From assembly GCF_002835735.1 (NCBI RefSeq), contig NZ_PISD01000005.1, positions 31,950-95,949 of the forward strand: a DNA stretch of 64,000 bases, given 5' to 3'. The notes under the pieces were generated by a model. That model was not told the origin of the DNA, ran no database searches, and saw only the letters and a list, made by a program, of their open reading frames with translations. Of this stretch, positions 25,510 to 35,299 are shown one piece after another. The number at the start of each line of letters is the position of its first letter. Within the stretch, counting starts at the first letter, position 1. Position numbers and translations under genes: made by a program. The stretch comes from Cytobacillus horneckiae (GTDB taxonomy: Bacteria > Bacillota > Bacilli > Bacillales > Cytobacillaceae).

Positions 25510-26364
25510 ATGTCAAAGAAAATAAATAGTGCGAAGAGAATTCAAAAATTGGCGCATGCGTTTATATGCCCATTGTGCGGAAGCCCGGTAAAAGTTGTTG
25601 AGCTAAAAAGTTTGGTGTGCGACCAAAGTCATAATTTTGACTTTACGAAGCAGGGGTATTTAAATTTACTTACTCATGCAGTTAAGAGTCATTATAGTAA
25701 AGAGCTGTTTCAGGCTAGACAGCAGATTATTATGGATGCTGAACTTTATAAGCCGCTTCATGATGAGTTTGTAGCCATCATTGATCAAATGCCTGGACAC
25801 AAGGTGGTTGCGGATTTAGGCTGTGGTGAGGGATCGCATTTGCAGAAAATAGTGGATAAAGTAAATGCAAAAGAAATCGATGCAATTGGAATTGATATTG
25901 CTAAGGAAGGCATCTTGATGGCTGCGAAAAATTATGATGAGCTTATATGGCTTGTAGGTGATTTAGCGAAGTCTCCGATAGGTAACGGAGCTGTTGATGT
26001 GATACTTAATATACTCTCTCCATCAAATTATGAGGAATTCAAAAGAATGCTTGCTCCCGAAGGAGTGGTTGTGAAGGTCGTTCCAGGGGAGAGGTATTTG
26101 CATGAATTGCGGGCGTTTTTATATGAGGAGTCCGAATATTCCAATGAGCAAACGGTTTCGCTGTTTAACAGGCATTTTGATTTAGTCCAAACGAAAAGAG
26201 TGTCGTATGCTAAAAACTTGAATCAGTTTGATTTAGCCAATCTTGTGACGATGACGCCATTAGCTTGGAAGGGCAAAGAAGAGAAGATAAAACAATTTAT
26301 GAATCAAACATCTGCAAATATTACAGTAGACTTGGAGCTCTTAATAGGAAGAAAAAAACGATAA
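25510..26364 (+). CDS. 23S rRNA guanine-N1 methyltransferase, RlmA type
   Basis: A 284-residue protein. An N-terminal zinc ribbon (FICPLCG, later VCDQSHNFD) supplies Cys-Cys-Cys-His. FDFTKQGYLNLL is the family hallmark. The SAM site is VVADLGCGEGSHLQKI. The family methylates G745 or G748 of 23S rRNA, and the G748 branch can give tylosin-type resistance; the branch is not decided here. Start: ATG 25510 follows AAGGAAG at good spacing; ATG 25492 is an alternative. Confidence 0.88.
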   Translation: MSKKINSAKRIQKLAHAFICPLCGSPVKVVELKSLVCDQSHNFDFTKQGYLNLLTHAVKSHYSKELFQARQQIIMDAELYKPLHDEFVAIIDQMPGHKVVADLGCGEGSHLQKIVDKVNAKEIDAIGIDIAKEGILMAAKNYDELIWLVGDLAKSPIGNGAVDVILNILSPSNYEEFKRMLAPEGVVVKVVPGERYLHELRAFLYEESEYSNEQTVSLFNRHFDLVQTKRVSYAKNLNQFDLANLVTMTPLAWKGKEEKIKQFMNQTSANITVDLELLIGRKKR

Positions 26365-26425
26365 TCGTGGTCTTCAGCTTTTATCTTTTTATAATGGTAA
26401 ACTATATAAAAAGGAGGCGAGAGAG

Positions 26426-26911
26426 TTGGATAAACAATTGTCTCAGGCTATCCATTTAAGGAATATCGGAAGTTTAAAAGAGTCTAATCAAATGTTCATG
26501 CAGCTTGTTAAAACACATCCTAATGATGCGAATATTCAATACCAATGTGCATGGAGCTTAGATGTGCTAGGAGAAGAAGCCGAGGCAGTACCATATTATG
26601 AGCGTGCGATAGAACTTGGTTTGCCTGACGAAGATTTAGCAGGCGCATATTTAGGCTTGGGTAGTACATATCGGACCTTAGGAGCATACGAACAATCAAG
26701 ACAGATTTTTGAAAAGGCGCTGGCTGTTTTTCCTGAAAATAATGCGATAGCCTGTTTTTATGCAATGACCTTGTATAATTTGCAGGAATATGAACGAGCG
26801 ATGGGAATACTGTTAAAAGCATTGGCAGATACTTCATCTGATCGGCACATACATGATTATAAAAAGGCGATTGTTTATTATTCGGATAAGCTGCATAAGG
26901 TGTGGAGATAA
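26426..26911 (+). CDS. tetratricopeptide-repeat protein
   Basis: A 161-residue protein made of about three TPR units, such as AEAVPYYERAIELGLPDED and EQSRQIFEKALAVFPENNA. It begins with TTG at 26426 after AAAGGAGG. TPR proteins serve as binding scaffolds; the partner is unknown. It follows rlmA after 61 bases and may be co-transcribed. It lacks a signal peptide and is cytosolic. Confidence 0.83.
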   Translation: MDKQLSQAIHLRNIGSLKESNQMFMQLVKTHPNDANIQYQCAWSLDVLGEEAEAVPYYERAIELGLPDEDLAGAYLGLGSTYRTLGAYEQSRQIFEKALAVFPENNAIACFYAMTLYNLQEYERAMGILLKALADTSSDRHIHDYKKAIVYYSDKLHKVWR

Positions 26912-26990
26912 AGCTTACATCGTGCTCACACTTAAACAGCTATTGGCTTTTTAATAGATTAAATCATTGACATAAAAGGAGCGAGAGAAG

Positions 26991-27287
26991 ATGCTTGATA
27001 TCGCTGAATTACAAAAGAATGTAAAGGCATTTAGTAAAGAAAAGGGATTTGACCAATCTTCTGTAGAGGCAAGAACATTATTTTTAATGACAGAGGTGGG
27101 TGAAGTTGCAAAGGAGGTACTTTCTTTATCATGGGAAGAAGACAAGGATCAAGTTAAAGAGCGATTGGGACTTGAGCTATACGATGTTGTATGGAATGTA
27201 TGTGAGCTAGCAAATAAGCTTGATATAGATTTGGAAGACGCTTTTAAAAAGAAGATGGAAATTAATAAGTTACGTACATGGGAATAA
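26991..27287 (+). CDS. MazG-like nucleotide pyrophosphohydrolase
   Basis: A 98-residue all-helical MazG-type protein. FLMTEVGEVAKEVL (E-x-x-E, about residues 32-45) and LGLELYDVVWNVCELA (E-x-x-D) form the Mg-binding set. It probably hydrolyses (d)NTPs, possibly damaged ones, to NMP and PPi. AAGGAGCG precedes the ATG. It is followed by a terminator shared with the convergent kinase gene. Confidence 0.84.
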   Translation: MLDIAELQKNVKAFSKEKGFDQSSVEARTLFLMTEVGEVAKEVLSLSWEEDKDQVKERLGLELYDVVWNVCELANKLDIDLEDAFKKKMEINKLRTWE

Positions 27288-27291
27288 AAAT

Positions 27292-27341
27292 AAAAAGTGG
27301 TTTTGATAGAGATAGTTAAATCTGCATATAACCACTTTTTT
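27292..27341. terminator. bidirectional terminator
   Basis: AAAAAGTGGTT pairs with AACCACTTTTTT between mazG-like and the sensor kinase gene. Confidence 0.75.
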
Positions 27342-27352
27342 GTATAATTGCT

Positions 27353-28399
27353 TCAAAGAGAAAATCGTATATGGAATGTTGTTCCGCTAGAATCTGATGT
27401 GTAGTCTATCATGGCATTGTTTCTTTTCGCAATAGCGAAAGAAATAGCTAACCCAAGGCCCGACCCTTTTTCCTTGGAAGTAACAAAAGGCGTAGAAATC
27501 GTATCCATCATGTGAACAGGGATGCCTGTCCCTTCGTCACTGATAGATAAAACAACCTTTCCTTCCGCGAGATAAGTCTTAATATGAACAGACTTATTTG
27601 CTTCCATTGCATCAAGTGAATTATTCACCAAATTGATTAAAAGCTGTCTCATTTCACTTTGATCAAGCTCAAGTGCAGGAATCGGATTTAACTGAAGATG
27701 AATAAGCTTATCCTCTTTTAATGCCCTTGTTTCCATTAATGGATAGATCGATTGAATAATTGTGTTTAAGCTCTGTTTTTCCATTCTGCTATGCTTATTT
27801 TTTGCTATGTCCAAAAATTCGCTAATGATTATATTTACTCTATCAATCTCTTCAATCATTAACTTGAAGATATCCTTATACTTCAGCAATTCTTTATTTT
27901 GTGAAACAAGCTGTAAAAATCCTTTCACAGTGGTTAAAGGGTTCCGCACCTCATGGGCAACTCCAGCAGCCATCTCGCCTATGATTCTCAGCTTTTCAAA
28001 ATAGATTTCTTTTTCATTCTGGGCTTTTTGCAGTGAGATGTCGCTAAAAAGCACTAATATGCCATTTGCATCTGGTATAACTTTTATCTTTAATGTTTTA
28101 GCAGATTCCTCGATTGTTATTTCAAATGTAATAGTTTTCTGTGATGAATAAGCATAATTGTAATGTTTAAAAATCTCTGTCCCTATGTATTTTGGAATGA
28201 TATCCCAAATGCAAGCACCTAACAAATCCTCTTTAGATCTTTCAAGAATGGCTTCACCTGATTTATTAATAAATGTAAACTCCATTTGATTGTTTAAATA
28301 ATAGCATCCATCAGAAATATTCAACAATAGCTCGTGCATATTAATATATTCAATTGAATTTCCTTCATTGAAGAAGGAAAAATTTCCTCGCGATGTCAT
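27353..28399 (-). CDS. PAS-domain sensor histidine kinase (sporulation-kinase-like)
   Basis: A 348-residue soluble kinase. A PAS domain fills about residues 20-125. The HisKA H-box GEMAAGVAHEVRNPLTTVKG has the phospho-acceptor His149. LVNNSLDAM is the N-box, SDEGTGIP the G1 box, and PFVTSKEKGSGLGLAIS the F/G2 boxes. No response regulator is adjacent, as for the orphan KinA-E kinases that feed the Spo0 phosphorelay. No membrane segment is seen. The signal and partner are inferred only. Confidence 0.88.
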   Translation of the reverse strand: MTSRGNFSFFNEGNSIEYINMHELLLNISDGCYYLNNQMEFTFINKSGEAILERSKEDLLGACIWDIIPKYIGTEIFKHYNYAYSSQKTITFEITIEESAKTLKIKVIPDANGILVLFSDISLQKAQNEKEIYFEKLRIIGEMAAGVAHEVRNPLTTVKGFLQLVSQNKELLKYKDIFKLMIEEIDRVNIIISEFLDIAKNKHSRMEKQSLNTIIQSIYPLMETRALKEDKLIHLQLNPIPALELDQSEMRQLLINLVNNSLDAMEANKSVHIKTYLAEGKVVLSISDEGTGIPVHMMDTISTPFVTSKEKGSGLGLAISFAIAKRNNAMIDYTSDSSGTTFHIRFSL

Positions 28400-28544
28400 A
28401 CTATAGGAAACGCTCCTCTCAGCAGATATTCAGAAAGATGGGACTTTGCGAAAACTATTTCTATATCTAACAGAATAACATACTTTTAAAAAATTCAAAT
28501 ATATTCTATACATGTTAATACTAGTTAAATTTATTTTTTTTATA

Positions 28545-28577
28545 GAAAAAACTCCGCATCGCTAATTGTGTACGGAG
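28545..28577 (-). terminator. terminator of the nucleotidase gene
   Basis: On the minus strand CTCCG pairs with CGGAG across an imperfect loop, followed by TTTTTT. Confidence 0.65.
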
Positions 28578-28591
28578 CTAATCTATTTCAG

Positions 28592-30577
28592 TTAATTTGT
28601 TGGAAACTGGATAGAATACTTCCCAAAGCCATTACTTCCATTACCAATATATTGAATGCCGCTGCCTTCCTTAATGCTGTCAACTGCCTCAGAAGACGAT
28701 TCAAACGTGAGGTTGGCATGATTGCCAATCGGTGCAAAAGTCCAGTTTCCATCAGCTGATGGGTCGATCGTTCCTTTTTCAAAGATATAATCGATGATGA
28801 CTTGACGGTTTTCATCCGGATACATTTCAAGAGCTGTCTGGTTTCTTACACCAGGGAAATGGCCATTTGCACGGTAGTTGTTTGTAACAACGATAAATTC
28901 CTGTTCAAGATCAATCGGCGCTCCATTAAATTCTAGATTCTTAATTCGATTGGCCTCAGCATTTATTATATTACCGCTGCCGTCATATTTAGCAGGCTCT
29001 GTTACATCAATCTCATATGTGACACCATCAATGACGTCATAATTATAAGTAGGAAAGCTGTTATTAATTAATGGCTGCTCACCTGTCACGCTTGGATCAA
29101 TCTGGTTAAATTGCCCTGCGGACATTTCCAGCCATTCCTTTACATCGGCGCCATTAATTTTTACTGTTGCGATTGTATTCGGGTATAAATACAAGTCTGA
29201 TACATTCTTGATGGCAATAGTTCCTTCCGGGATATACGTATAGTAGCTTGCGCCATTTCGTCCGCCGGCTTTAAACGGTGCACCAGCGGAAAGAACAGGT
29301 GTATTTTCTTCAGCTGTACCTGCAAGCTGTTTATTTGCATACCATACCTGGGCGTTTGTCACAATTTGAATGGAAGGATCATCCTGTACTAATGCAAAGT
29401 AGCTATGAATATCTGCCGTTGTTTCGCCAACAGGCTGACGAACATAATTCAATGTACCTTCATGTTCTTTTTTTACTGCCCGCAGAATTGAACGATCTGG
29501 TTCAGCTAAACTTTGTTTTGCAGTTTCATCATAGATAGCTCTTAGTTCTGACTGGCTGCCTGTGACTTCCCATTTGCCTCTGCTCTTTGTTAAGGAAAGG
29601 TCAATGACGCCAAGGTGGCTTCCCCAGTTGCCCGGCATGACAACAGGCACGCCATTGATTGTTCCTTTTTCTTCATCAATTCCAGGAAGGTTGGCAAAAT
29701 CCCCCGGAAATAGCTTATGATTATGGCCTGATACAATCGCATCAATTCCATCTACTTGTGTAAGTGCATAAGTTGCATCTTCCGCCATTTCAGAATATTG
29801 TGCTTCCCCCATTCCTGAATGAGCTAATACGACAATAATATCTGCTCCTGCTTGTTTCATTTTTGGAATGACAGCCTCTACAGATTTGACAATATCCTTC
29901 GTATATACTTTTCCTTCTAAATGAGCTTTATCCCATTGAGTAATTTGTGGAGTAACCGCACCTGTTACACCTATTCTTAATAGCTGTGGAATACCTCGTT
30001 CGTCTTTGACAATTTTCTTAATAATTTTATACGGATTAAAGTAATTTTTTTCTTTCCCTTTGTTTTCTTTATATACATTTGCATTTACGTAAGGAAAAGG
30101 TGCATCATTTAACACTTCATCAAGAAAATCGAGGCCATAGTTAAACTCATGATTTCCAACTGTTGCTGCGTCGTATTTTAATAATGACATGGCTTTAAAA
30201 ACTGGATGTTTTTCACCTTTGCGAAGGGGATCAATCTTTGCCTTATAATCTCCTAAAGGGTTTCCTTGAATAAGGTCGCCATTATCAAATAAAAGATTGT
30301 TTTTATTTTCTTTTCTCGCTTCTTTTATAAGGGTAGCTGTTTTCGCCAACCCGAATTCATTAGTTTCTTCGTCTTGATAATAATCATAGTTATATAAATG
30401 GGTATGTATATCGGTTGTCCCTAAAATTCGCAAATCAACCTTATGCGTGAACTTGTGTTTTAAGCCATTTGTTTCCGCTGCATCGGCTGATCGATTAAAT
30501 CCTGGCAATGCAAAGGTTGAAAGCAGCAATAGAAATGCAACAAATGTTTTCCCCATTTGGCTGTATTGTTTTTTCAA
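28592..30577 (-). CDS. secreted 2',3'-cyclic-nucleotide phosphodiesterase/5'-nucleotidase
   Basis: A 661-residue exported phosphoesterase. A signal peptide (about 1-34, ending SADA) is followed by the metallophosphatase domain: GTTDIHTHL, FDNGDLIQGNPLGD, VGNHEFNYGLDFL, and GHNHKLFPG. A C-terminal 5'-nucleotidase domain includes GGRNGASYY and NTIATVKINGADVKEWLEMSAG. It probably releases nucleosides and phosphate from extracellular nucleotides. Bacillus YfkN is about twice as long and wall-anchored; this one has only one unit and no LPXTG, so it is likely freely secreted. GGAGATGG precedes the ATG. Confidence 0.9.
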   Translation of the reverse strand: MKKQYSQMGKTFVAFLLLLSTFALPGFNRSADAAETNGLKHKFTHKVDLRILGTTDIHTHLYNYDYYQDEETNEFGLAKTATLIKEARKENKNNLLFDNGDLIQGNPLGDYKAKIDPLRKGEKHPVFKAMSLLKYDAATVGNHEFNYGLDFLDEVLNDAPFPYVNANVYKENKGKEKNYFNPYKIIKKIVKDERGIPQLLRIGVTGAVTPQITQWDKAHLEGKVYTKDIVKSVEAVIPKMKQAGADIIVVLAHSGMGEAQYSEMAEDATYALTQVDGIDAIVSGHNHKLFPGDFANLPGIDEEKGTINGVPVVMPGNWGSHLGVIDLSLTKSRGKWEVTGSQSELRAIYDETAKQSLAEPDRSILRAVKKEHEGTLNYVRQPVGETTADIHSYFALVQDDPSIQIVTNAQVWYANKQLAGTAEENTPVLSAGAPFKAGGRNGASYYTYIPEGTIAIKNVSDLYLYPNTIATVKINGADVKEWLEMSAGQFNQIDPSVTGEQPLINNSFPTYNYDVIDGVTYEIDVTEPAKYDGSGNIINAEANRIKNLEFNGAPIDLEQEFIVVTNNYRANGHFPGVRNQTALEMYPDENRQVIIDYIFEKGTIDPSADGNWTFAPIGNHANLTFESSSEAVDSIKEGSGIQYIGNGSNGFGKYSIQFPTN

Positions 30578-30599
30578 ATCAATTCCATCTCCTTTTATT

Positions 30600-31230
30600 G
30601 TAGAGTAGTGGGATAATCATCCTAATAGTAACTATATTCCGTCTATTTTGAGAATGGGTACAATGCTCCAATTTTTGTAAAAATTTAATGATCTAATTTT
30701 AATATTATCTATAAATTCCTTTATATTTATTTACAATCAGGGATTAAAATGAGGGGCAGGCAAGTGGAAAGGGAGTGATCCTGTGCATGAAATAATAGCA
30801 AAAGGAATTGCGGTTGCAGCCAGTTAAGAAGCGGGAGAGAGGGTGAAGGTGGATAAAAGACAGAAGATGTTGTTTAAAGCGGTTTGCTATTAGGCGATAA
30901 ATTCATTGCAGTAATGTTTCCGCTTGATTGCGGTTTGTTTAGCATATTGAAACTGTAGGATAATTATCTAAATTAGCGCATATGAATGATAGGAGACAGC
31001 TATGGCGATTCATTTAGACAGTATTCACTTTGACAGGATTAATTAGTTGCAGTTTTATTTCGAATGTGAGTCAGGTTGTATATGCGTCAGCGGGAGAACG
31101 GCAATAGTTCATCATACAAGAAGAGGCTATAGAGGGGCTGCTCAAAAAATACAATGCTTAAAAAATGGACAAGAGATTTCATTTAATCAATTAGGTTAAG
31201 TAAATTTCTCTGAAGGGATGGACACTCAAG
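30600..31230. other. gap with degenerate coding remnants
   Basis: No intact gene is seen. A GTG near 30783 starts VHEIIAKGIAVAAS after GGGAGTG but stops after 14 codons. An ATG near 31002 with GGAG starts MAIHLDSIHFDRIN and stops. A further open stretch runs to about 31199 without a start. This looks like several decayed ORFs; no family is recognised. Confidence 0.4.
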
Positions 31231-32130
31231 ATGTTTGATACCGTCATTATTGGGGGAGGTCCAGCTGGATTGAGTGCAGCGCTTGTTTTAGGCAGGGCGA
31301 GAAGAAATGTACTCCTTATTGATGCGGACCGCCCTAGAAATAAAGTAACACGCTATTCACACGGCTTTCTTTCAAGAGATGGAATCTCGCCTTCTGATTT
31401 TAAAGCGGCCGCTCATCATGATATTAGCAAATATCCCTCAGTAACAATCAAACGTACAGAAGTGGTGCACGCCAGGAAGAATGATAAACACTTTGCGATT
31501 GTCACAATGAATAAAGATGTGTTTGAAGCGAAAAAGATAATTATTGCAACTGGCGTTAAAGAAATTCTTCCTAATATAAAAAGTTTAGGCCGGTTTTATG
31601 GAAAAAGCATATTTAACTGTGTTTATTGTGATGGCTGGGAGGTGCGCGATAAACGGTTGGCCATTCTTTCGAGTCATTTGGGGACACTGCAGCTTGTGAA
31701 GCTCGTGTATAACTGGTCAAAGAATTTAATTGTATGCACGAATGGCCATCATCCGATTGATCAGAAAACGAGACAAACACTGCAATTAAAAGGGATTGAG
31801 GTTATTGAGACTATAATAACAGAGTTAACTGGCGCAGGAGATCAAGTAGAAGCAGTCAGGTTTGCAGATGGCAGAGAGGAACCAATCGAGGCTGGATTTA
31901 TTAGTCCGGAATGGTGTCATTCCGGATACATAGCAAATGGACTTGGCTGTAAAAAAATGCCTCAAGGCGGCATTATGACTGATGGAATGGGCCGAACAAA
32001 TATACAAGGAGTCTATGCTGCTGGTGACAGCTCCATTATTTCTCCATCGCAAATTGCTATTGCTGTTGGCGATGGCAGCCGAACGGCGATAGGCGTCAAT
32101 ATGGATTTAACGAATGAAGAGTTTAAATGA
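31231..32130 (+). CDS. thioredoxin-reductase-like FAD/NAD(P) oxidoreductase
   Basis: A 299-residue flavoprotein. GGGPAGLSAALVLGRARRN is the FAD motif, CVYCDGWEVRDKRLAIL holds a CxxC redox pair followed by the NAD(P) region, and VYAAGDSS is the C-terminal FAD contact. It is shorter than true TrxB and resembles the YumC/YneN-like or HcaD-type small reductases often found next to Crp-type or sigma factor genes. A partner protein is not seen. AGGGATGG lies before the ATG. The Crp-like gene follows. Confidence 0.84.
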   Translation: MFDTVIIGGGPAGLSAALVLGRARRNVLLIDADRPRNKVTRYSHGFLSRDGISPSDFKAAAHHDISKYPSVTIKRTEVVHARKNDKHFAIVTMNKDVFEAKKIIIATGVKEILPNIKSLGRFYGKSIFNCVYCDGWEVRDKRLAILSSHLGTLQLVKLVYNWSKNLIVCTNGHHPIDQKTRQTLQLKGIEVIETIITELTGAGDQVEAVRFADGREEPIEAGFISPEWCHSGYIANGLGCKKMPQGGIMTDGMGRTNIQGVYAAGDSSIISPSQIAIAVGDGSRTAIGVNMDLTNEEFK

Positions 32131-32132
32131 TA

Positions 32133-32157
32133 ACTGTGCTGCTGCGCAGTTTTTTTA
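32133..32157 (+). terminator. intrinsic terminator
   Basis: ACTGTGC pairs with GCGCAGT (one mismatch), followed by seven T. Confidence 0.65.
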
Positions 32158-32233
32158 TTTGAGATTTCAGGACATATGTCCTTTTCAAATTGTATCTGTT
32201 ATCTTTTAATAAAAGCGTAAGGGAAGTGTTGGA

Positions 32234-32935
32234 TTGATTCAATCGGCAAATCATCAGCAACTAAAGCTATATTTGAAAAAATTTGCAATCGAAGATGTAT
32301 TTCCTTCCAAACTGATAGGTGATCTTTCTCTTTGTTATTATGAGCAGGGAGAGCATCTTTGTATGCAAGGGGACAATGCTTGTGAATTATTTATCATAGT
32401 AAAAGGAAAGGTGAAAGTATTCACAACCTCATCTGAAGGCAATACGTTAATTCTATCTTTCAAAACGCCACTTGAGCTAATTGGAGACATTGAGTATGTT
32501 CAGAAAATCGATATTATTAATACAGTGGAAGCCGTCTCTCCGCTAACTGTCGTTAGAATTCCATATAAAGCTTTAAGAGCACACTGTGAAAATCATCCGC
32601 CTTTTTTAAAGTTTATGCTCGGGATTATTACGCAAAAATTTTATGTGAAATCCGATTTTCTTAGCTTTAATTTAATGCATTCAGTGGATGTCAGGCTGGC
32701 CAGTTATTTATTGTCACATTCCTTTGATGAGCAGCACTCACTAGTAACTGGCATCCATAGTACGGAAAGTTTGAAGGATGCAGCAAATTTAATTGGTACC
32801 AGTTACCGCCATTTGAATCGAGTGCTGCTGAAATTTATACAAGAAGGTTTAGTCGAACGGAACAGTAAAAGCATTGTGATTAAAGATTGGCAGGGGTTAA
32901 AAAATATAGCAGGACATTCATTATATGAGAAATGA
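32234..32935 (+). CDS. Crp/Fnr-family regulator (YeiL-like)
   Basis: A 233-residue protein with an N-terminal cyclic-nucleotide-binding fold (YYEQGEHLCMQGDNACELFIIVKGKVKV, about 36-63) and a C-terminal HTH (STESLKDAANLIGTSYRHLNRVLLKFIQEGLVER, about 179-212). It starts at TTG after AAGGGAAGTG. Fnr-type N-terminal Cys clusters are missing, so it is not an Fe-S oxygen sensor. The ligand is unknown. It may control the flavoprotein upstream or the HAD/MFS pair downstream. Confidence 0.84.
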   Translation: MIQSANHQQLKLYLKKFAIEDVFPSKLIGDLSLCYYEQGEHLCMQGDNACELFIIVKGKVKVFTTSSEGNTLILSFKTPLELIGDIEYVQKIDIINTVEAVSPLTVVRIPYKALRAHCENHPPFLKFMLGIITQKFYVKSDFLSFNLMHSVDVRLASYLLSHSFDEQHSLVTGIHSTESLKDAANLIGTSYRHLNRVLLKFIQEGLVERNSKSIVIKDWQGLKNIAGHSLYEK

Positions 32936-32965
32936 ACAGCATGTGAGTAGAACAGGAGAGAAAAA

Positions 32966-33664
32966 ATGAAACAATATCAATATTTACTATTTGACATCGA
33001 TGATACTTTATTAGATTTTCAAGCAACAGAGAAAATGTCATTGCAGCTGCTTTTTGAACAAGAGCAATTGCTGTTAACTCCGGAGATTGAAAAGCATTAC
33101 CGTTCATTTAATCAATCATTGTGGCGTTCTTTTGAAGAAGGAAAAATTACGAGAGATACGCTGTTAAATACACGCTTTGCAACCTTTTTAAAAGAATATG
33201 GCAAAGTAGTAGACGGAGCATTTATGGAAAAGAGCTACCGCAGCTTTTTAGAACAGGGCCATCATTTAATGGATGGAGCACTTGATTTAATAAGCCGATT
33301 AGCTGATCAGTATGAACTCTATGTCGTAACGAATGGAGTATCAAAAACGCAGGATAGACGCTTGCGCGATTCCGGATTGCACCCATTATTTAAGAAGGTT
33401 TTCGTGTCGGAGGATACCGGCTTTCAAAAGCCGATGAAGGAATTTTTTGATTATGTATTCGCACGAATTCCAGATTTTTCTCCAGATAAAGCACTAATTA
33501 TCGGTGATTCACTGCTCGCAGATATGGCAGGCGGAAAGCAGGCTGGCATGGATACTTGCTGGATCAATCCTGAAAAGAAACCGGATGATATTCATGTGAT
33601 GCCAACTTATGAAATTCGTCATTTAAACGAGCTTTATAAAATTATCGGAAGGGAGGAAAGGTAA
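32966..33664 (+). CDS. HAD-family pyrimidine nucleotidase, YjjG-like
   Basis: A 232-residue HAD phosphatase. LLFDIDDTLLDF is motif I with the nucleophile Asp. VVTNGVSKTQDRRL is motif II, FQKP motif III, and IIGDSLLADMAGG motif IV. YjjG-type enzymes dephosphorylate noncanonical pyrimidine nucleotides such as 5-fluoro-dUMP or dUMP. AGGAGAG precedes the ATG. Its stop overlaps the start of the Bcr/CflA transporter gene by 1 base, which means coupled translation. Confidence 0.87.
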   Translation: MKQYQYLLFDIDDTLLDFQATEKMSLQLLFEQEQLLLTPEIEKHYRSFNQSLWRSFEEGKITRDTLLNTRFATFLKEYGKVVDGAFMEKSYRSFLEQGHHLMDGALDLISRLADQYELYVVTNGVSKTQDRRLRDSGLHPLFKKVFVSEDTGFQKPMKEFFDYVFARIPDFSPDKALIIGDSLLADMAGGKQAGMDTCWINPEKKPDDIHVMPTYEIRHLNELYKIIGREER

Positions 33665-34869
33665 TGCTTCATAACCCAACAGGAAAAGAGCGAATGGCGC
33701 TTGCTTTTCTTCTCGGTATGCTGGCAACGCTCGGCCCGCTGAATATTGACATGTATTTGCCTAGCTTTCCAAGTATTGCGGAAGACTTGAATGCAAGTGC
33801 TTCACTCGTTCAACTAAGCTTAACGGCATGCTTAATCGGGCTAGCTGTCGGCCAGTTAATCATCGGCCCAATCAGTGATGCGAAAGGGAGAAGACGGCCA
33901 TTATTAATTTCTATCTTTTTATTTGCTCTCGCATCCTTCCTATGTGCTATCGCGCCAAATATCACGACATTGGTTATCGCAAGATTTTTACAAGGAATGA
34001 CTGCATCTGCTGGGGTCGTTTTATCACGTGCAGTGGTTCGTGATGTATTTAGTGGTCGCGAACTGACTAAATTCTTTGCACTGTTAATGGTGATTAATGC
34101 AGTAGCTCCTTTAGTAGCACCAATCGCAGGAGGCGCTATCCTGTTGATGCCATTTGCAAGCTGGGGCACGATATTTATTTTCCTCGGAATCATTGGACTT
34201 ATTATTGTATCCATTGTTGCATTCAAATTAGAGGAAACCTTGCCCGTGGAAAAAAGGGTGCCAAGCTCGCTTCGGTTTACTTTAAAAACGATGGGCGGTT
34301 TATTTAAAGACCGTTCCTTTATAGGCTATGCTTTAATAGTCGGCTTTGTTCATGGAGGAAGCTTTGCCTATGTGTCCGGAACACCATTTGTTTATCAAGG
34401 AATTTATGGCGTATCACCTCAAGTGTTCAGCATCCTGTTTGGCATCAACGGCATTGCCATCATTACTGGAAGTACAATTGTAGGGCGGCTAGGAGGCAAA
34501 GTGCCTGAAAGAACGCTGCTTAAAATTGCAGTGACTGTCGCTGCATCGGCAACTGCGTTCTTATTAATTATGACCATTATCCAAGGTCCGCTAGCCACAA
34601 TAGTGATTCCAATATTTATCTATATGACAACAATGGGGATGATCATTACAAGCTCATTTACCTTGGCAATGGAGCATCAAGGCCACCGTGCTGGTAGTGC
34701 CAGTGCAGTACTGGGCATGATGCCTTTAATTTTGGGCGCCGCAGTCTCTCCACTCGTAGGCATCAATGAAACCACAGCAATACCGATGGGAGCGATTCTA
34801 TTCACAACTTCATTTATCGGCTTTATTGTTTTCTATACGTTGACTGGGAGGAAAAAGGCAGAAGGCTGA
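33664..34869 (+). CDS. Bcr/CflA-type multidrug MFS transporter
   Basis: A 401-residue, twelve-segment MFS exporter. LATLGPLNIDMYLPSFPSIAEDL is the Bcr/CflA opening, and IGPISDAKGRRRPLL is the loop 2-3 motif. Family members export bicyclomycin, chloramphenicol or sulfonamides using the proton gradient. GGAAGGGAGGAAAGG precedes the ATG. It overlaps the YjjG-like gene. Confidence 0.9.
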   Translation: MLHNPTGKERMALAFLLGMLATLGPLNIDMYLPSFPSIAEDLNASASLVQLSLTACLIGLAVGQLIIGPISDAKGRRRPLLISIFLFALASFLCAIAPNITTLVIARFLQGMTASAGVVLSRAVVRDVFSGRELTKFFALLMVINAVAPLVAPIAGGAILLMPFASWGTIFIFLGIIGLIIVSIVAFKLEETLPVEKRVPSSLRFTLKTMGGLFKDRSFIGYALIVGFVHGGSFAYVSGTPFVYQGIYGVSPQVFSILFGINGIAIITGSTIVGRLGGKVPERTLLKIAVTVAASATAFLLIMTIIQGPLATIVIPIFIYMTTMGMIITSSFTLAMEHQGHRAGSASAVLGMMPLILGAAVSPLVGINETTAIPMGAILFTTSFIGFIVFYTLTGRKKAEG

Positions 34870-35048
34870 TTAGATTGTTTGTGAGACAGGTGACTGTGCT
34901 TATGATCGAACGACCTTGCAAAAGTAGTGCCCGGAAATATAAAAAAGATGAAATCGAGAAGTCAATTAAAAAATTGCAGTATCTATCGTCAAGTTCAGTT
35001 ATACTGTAAAAAGAATCTGAATATATTAATCTATCAAGGGGTAGTTCT

Positions 35049-35243
35049 GTGAATAGCAATAATCTAAAAGCATTAGCGATGACTTCATTTTTATTTTTGG
35101 TAGCCGGTTTATTTAGTATGTTTAGCCTAGCGCATAATAGCGCAATGTATGATATTAACTTTGTCATAATTGGAGGCATTTTGTTTGGTGCAGGCGTTCT
35201 ATTGGCAATTATGACGCTCTTTACATTTGCCTTAAAGAAATAG
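35049..35243 (+). CDS. 64-residue two-helix membrane protein
   Basis: It starts at GTG after AAGGGG. Two membrane helices are visible (about 11-30 and 37-61), joined by a short polar loop HNSAMYD. The C-terminus is KK. No family is recognised. It stands between the MFS gene and a strong terminator. Confidence 0.6.
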   Translation: MNSNNLKALAMTSFLFLVAGLFSMFSLAHNSAMYDINFVIIGGILFGAGVLLAIMTLFTFALKK

Positions 35244-35256
35244 CAAACAGCATGAA

Positions 35257-35292
35257 GAAAAGCGCGGCATCCATACGATGCCGCGCTTATAA
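35257..35292. terminator. bidirectional terminator
   Basis: AAGCGCGGCAT pairs perfectly with ATGCCGCGCTT (11 bp), between the small membrane protein and the LCP gene. Confidence 0.85.
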
Positions 35293-35299
35293 CATATAA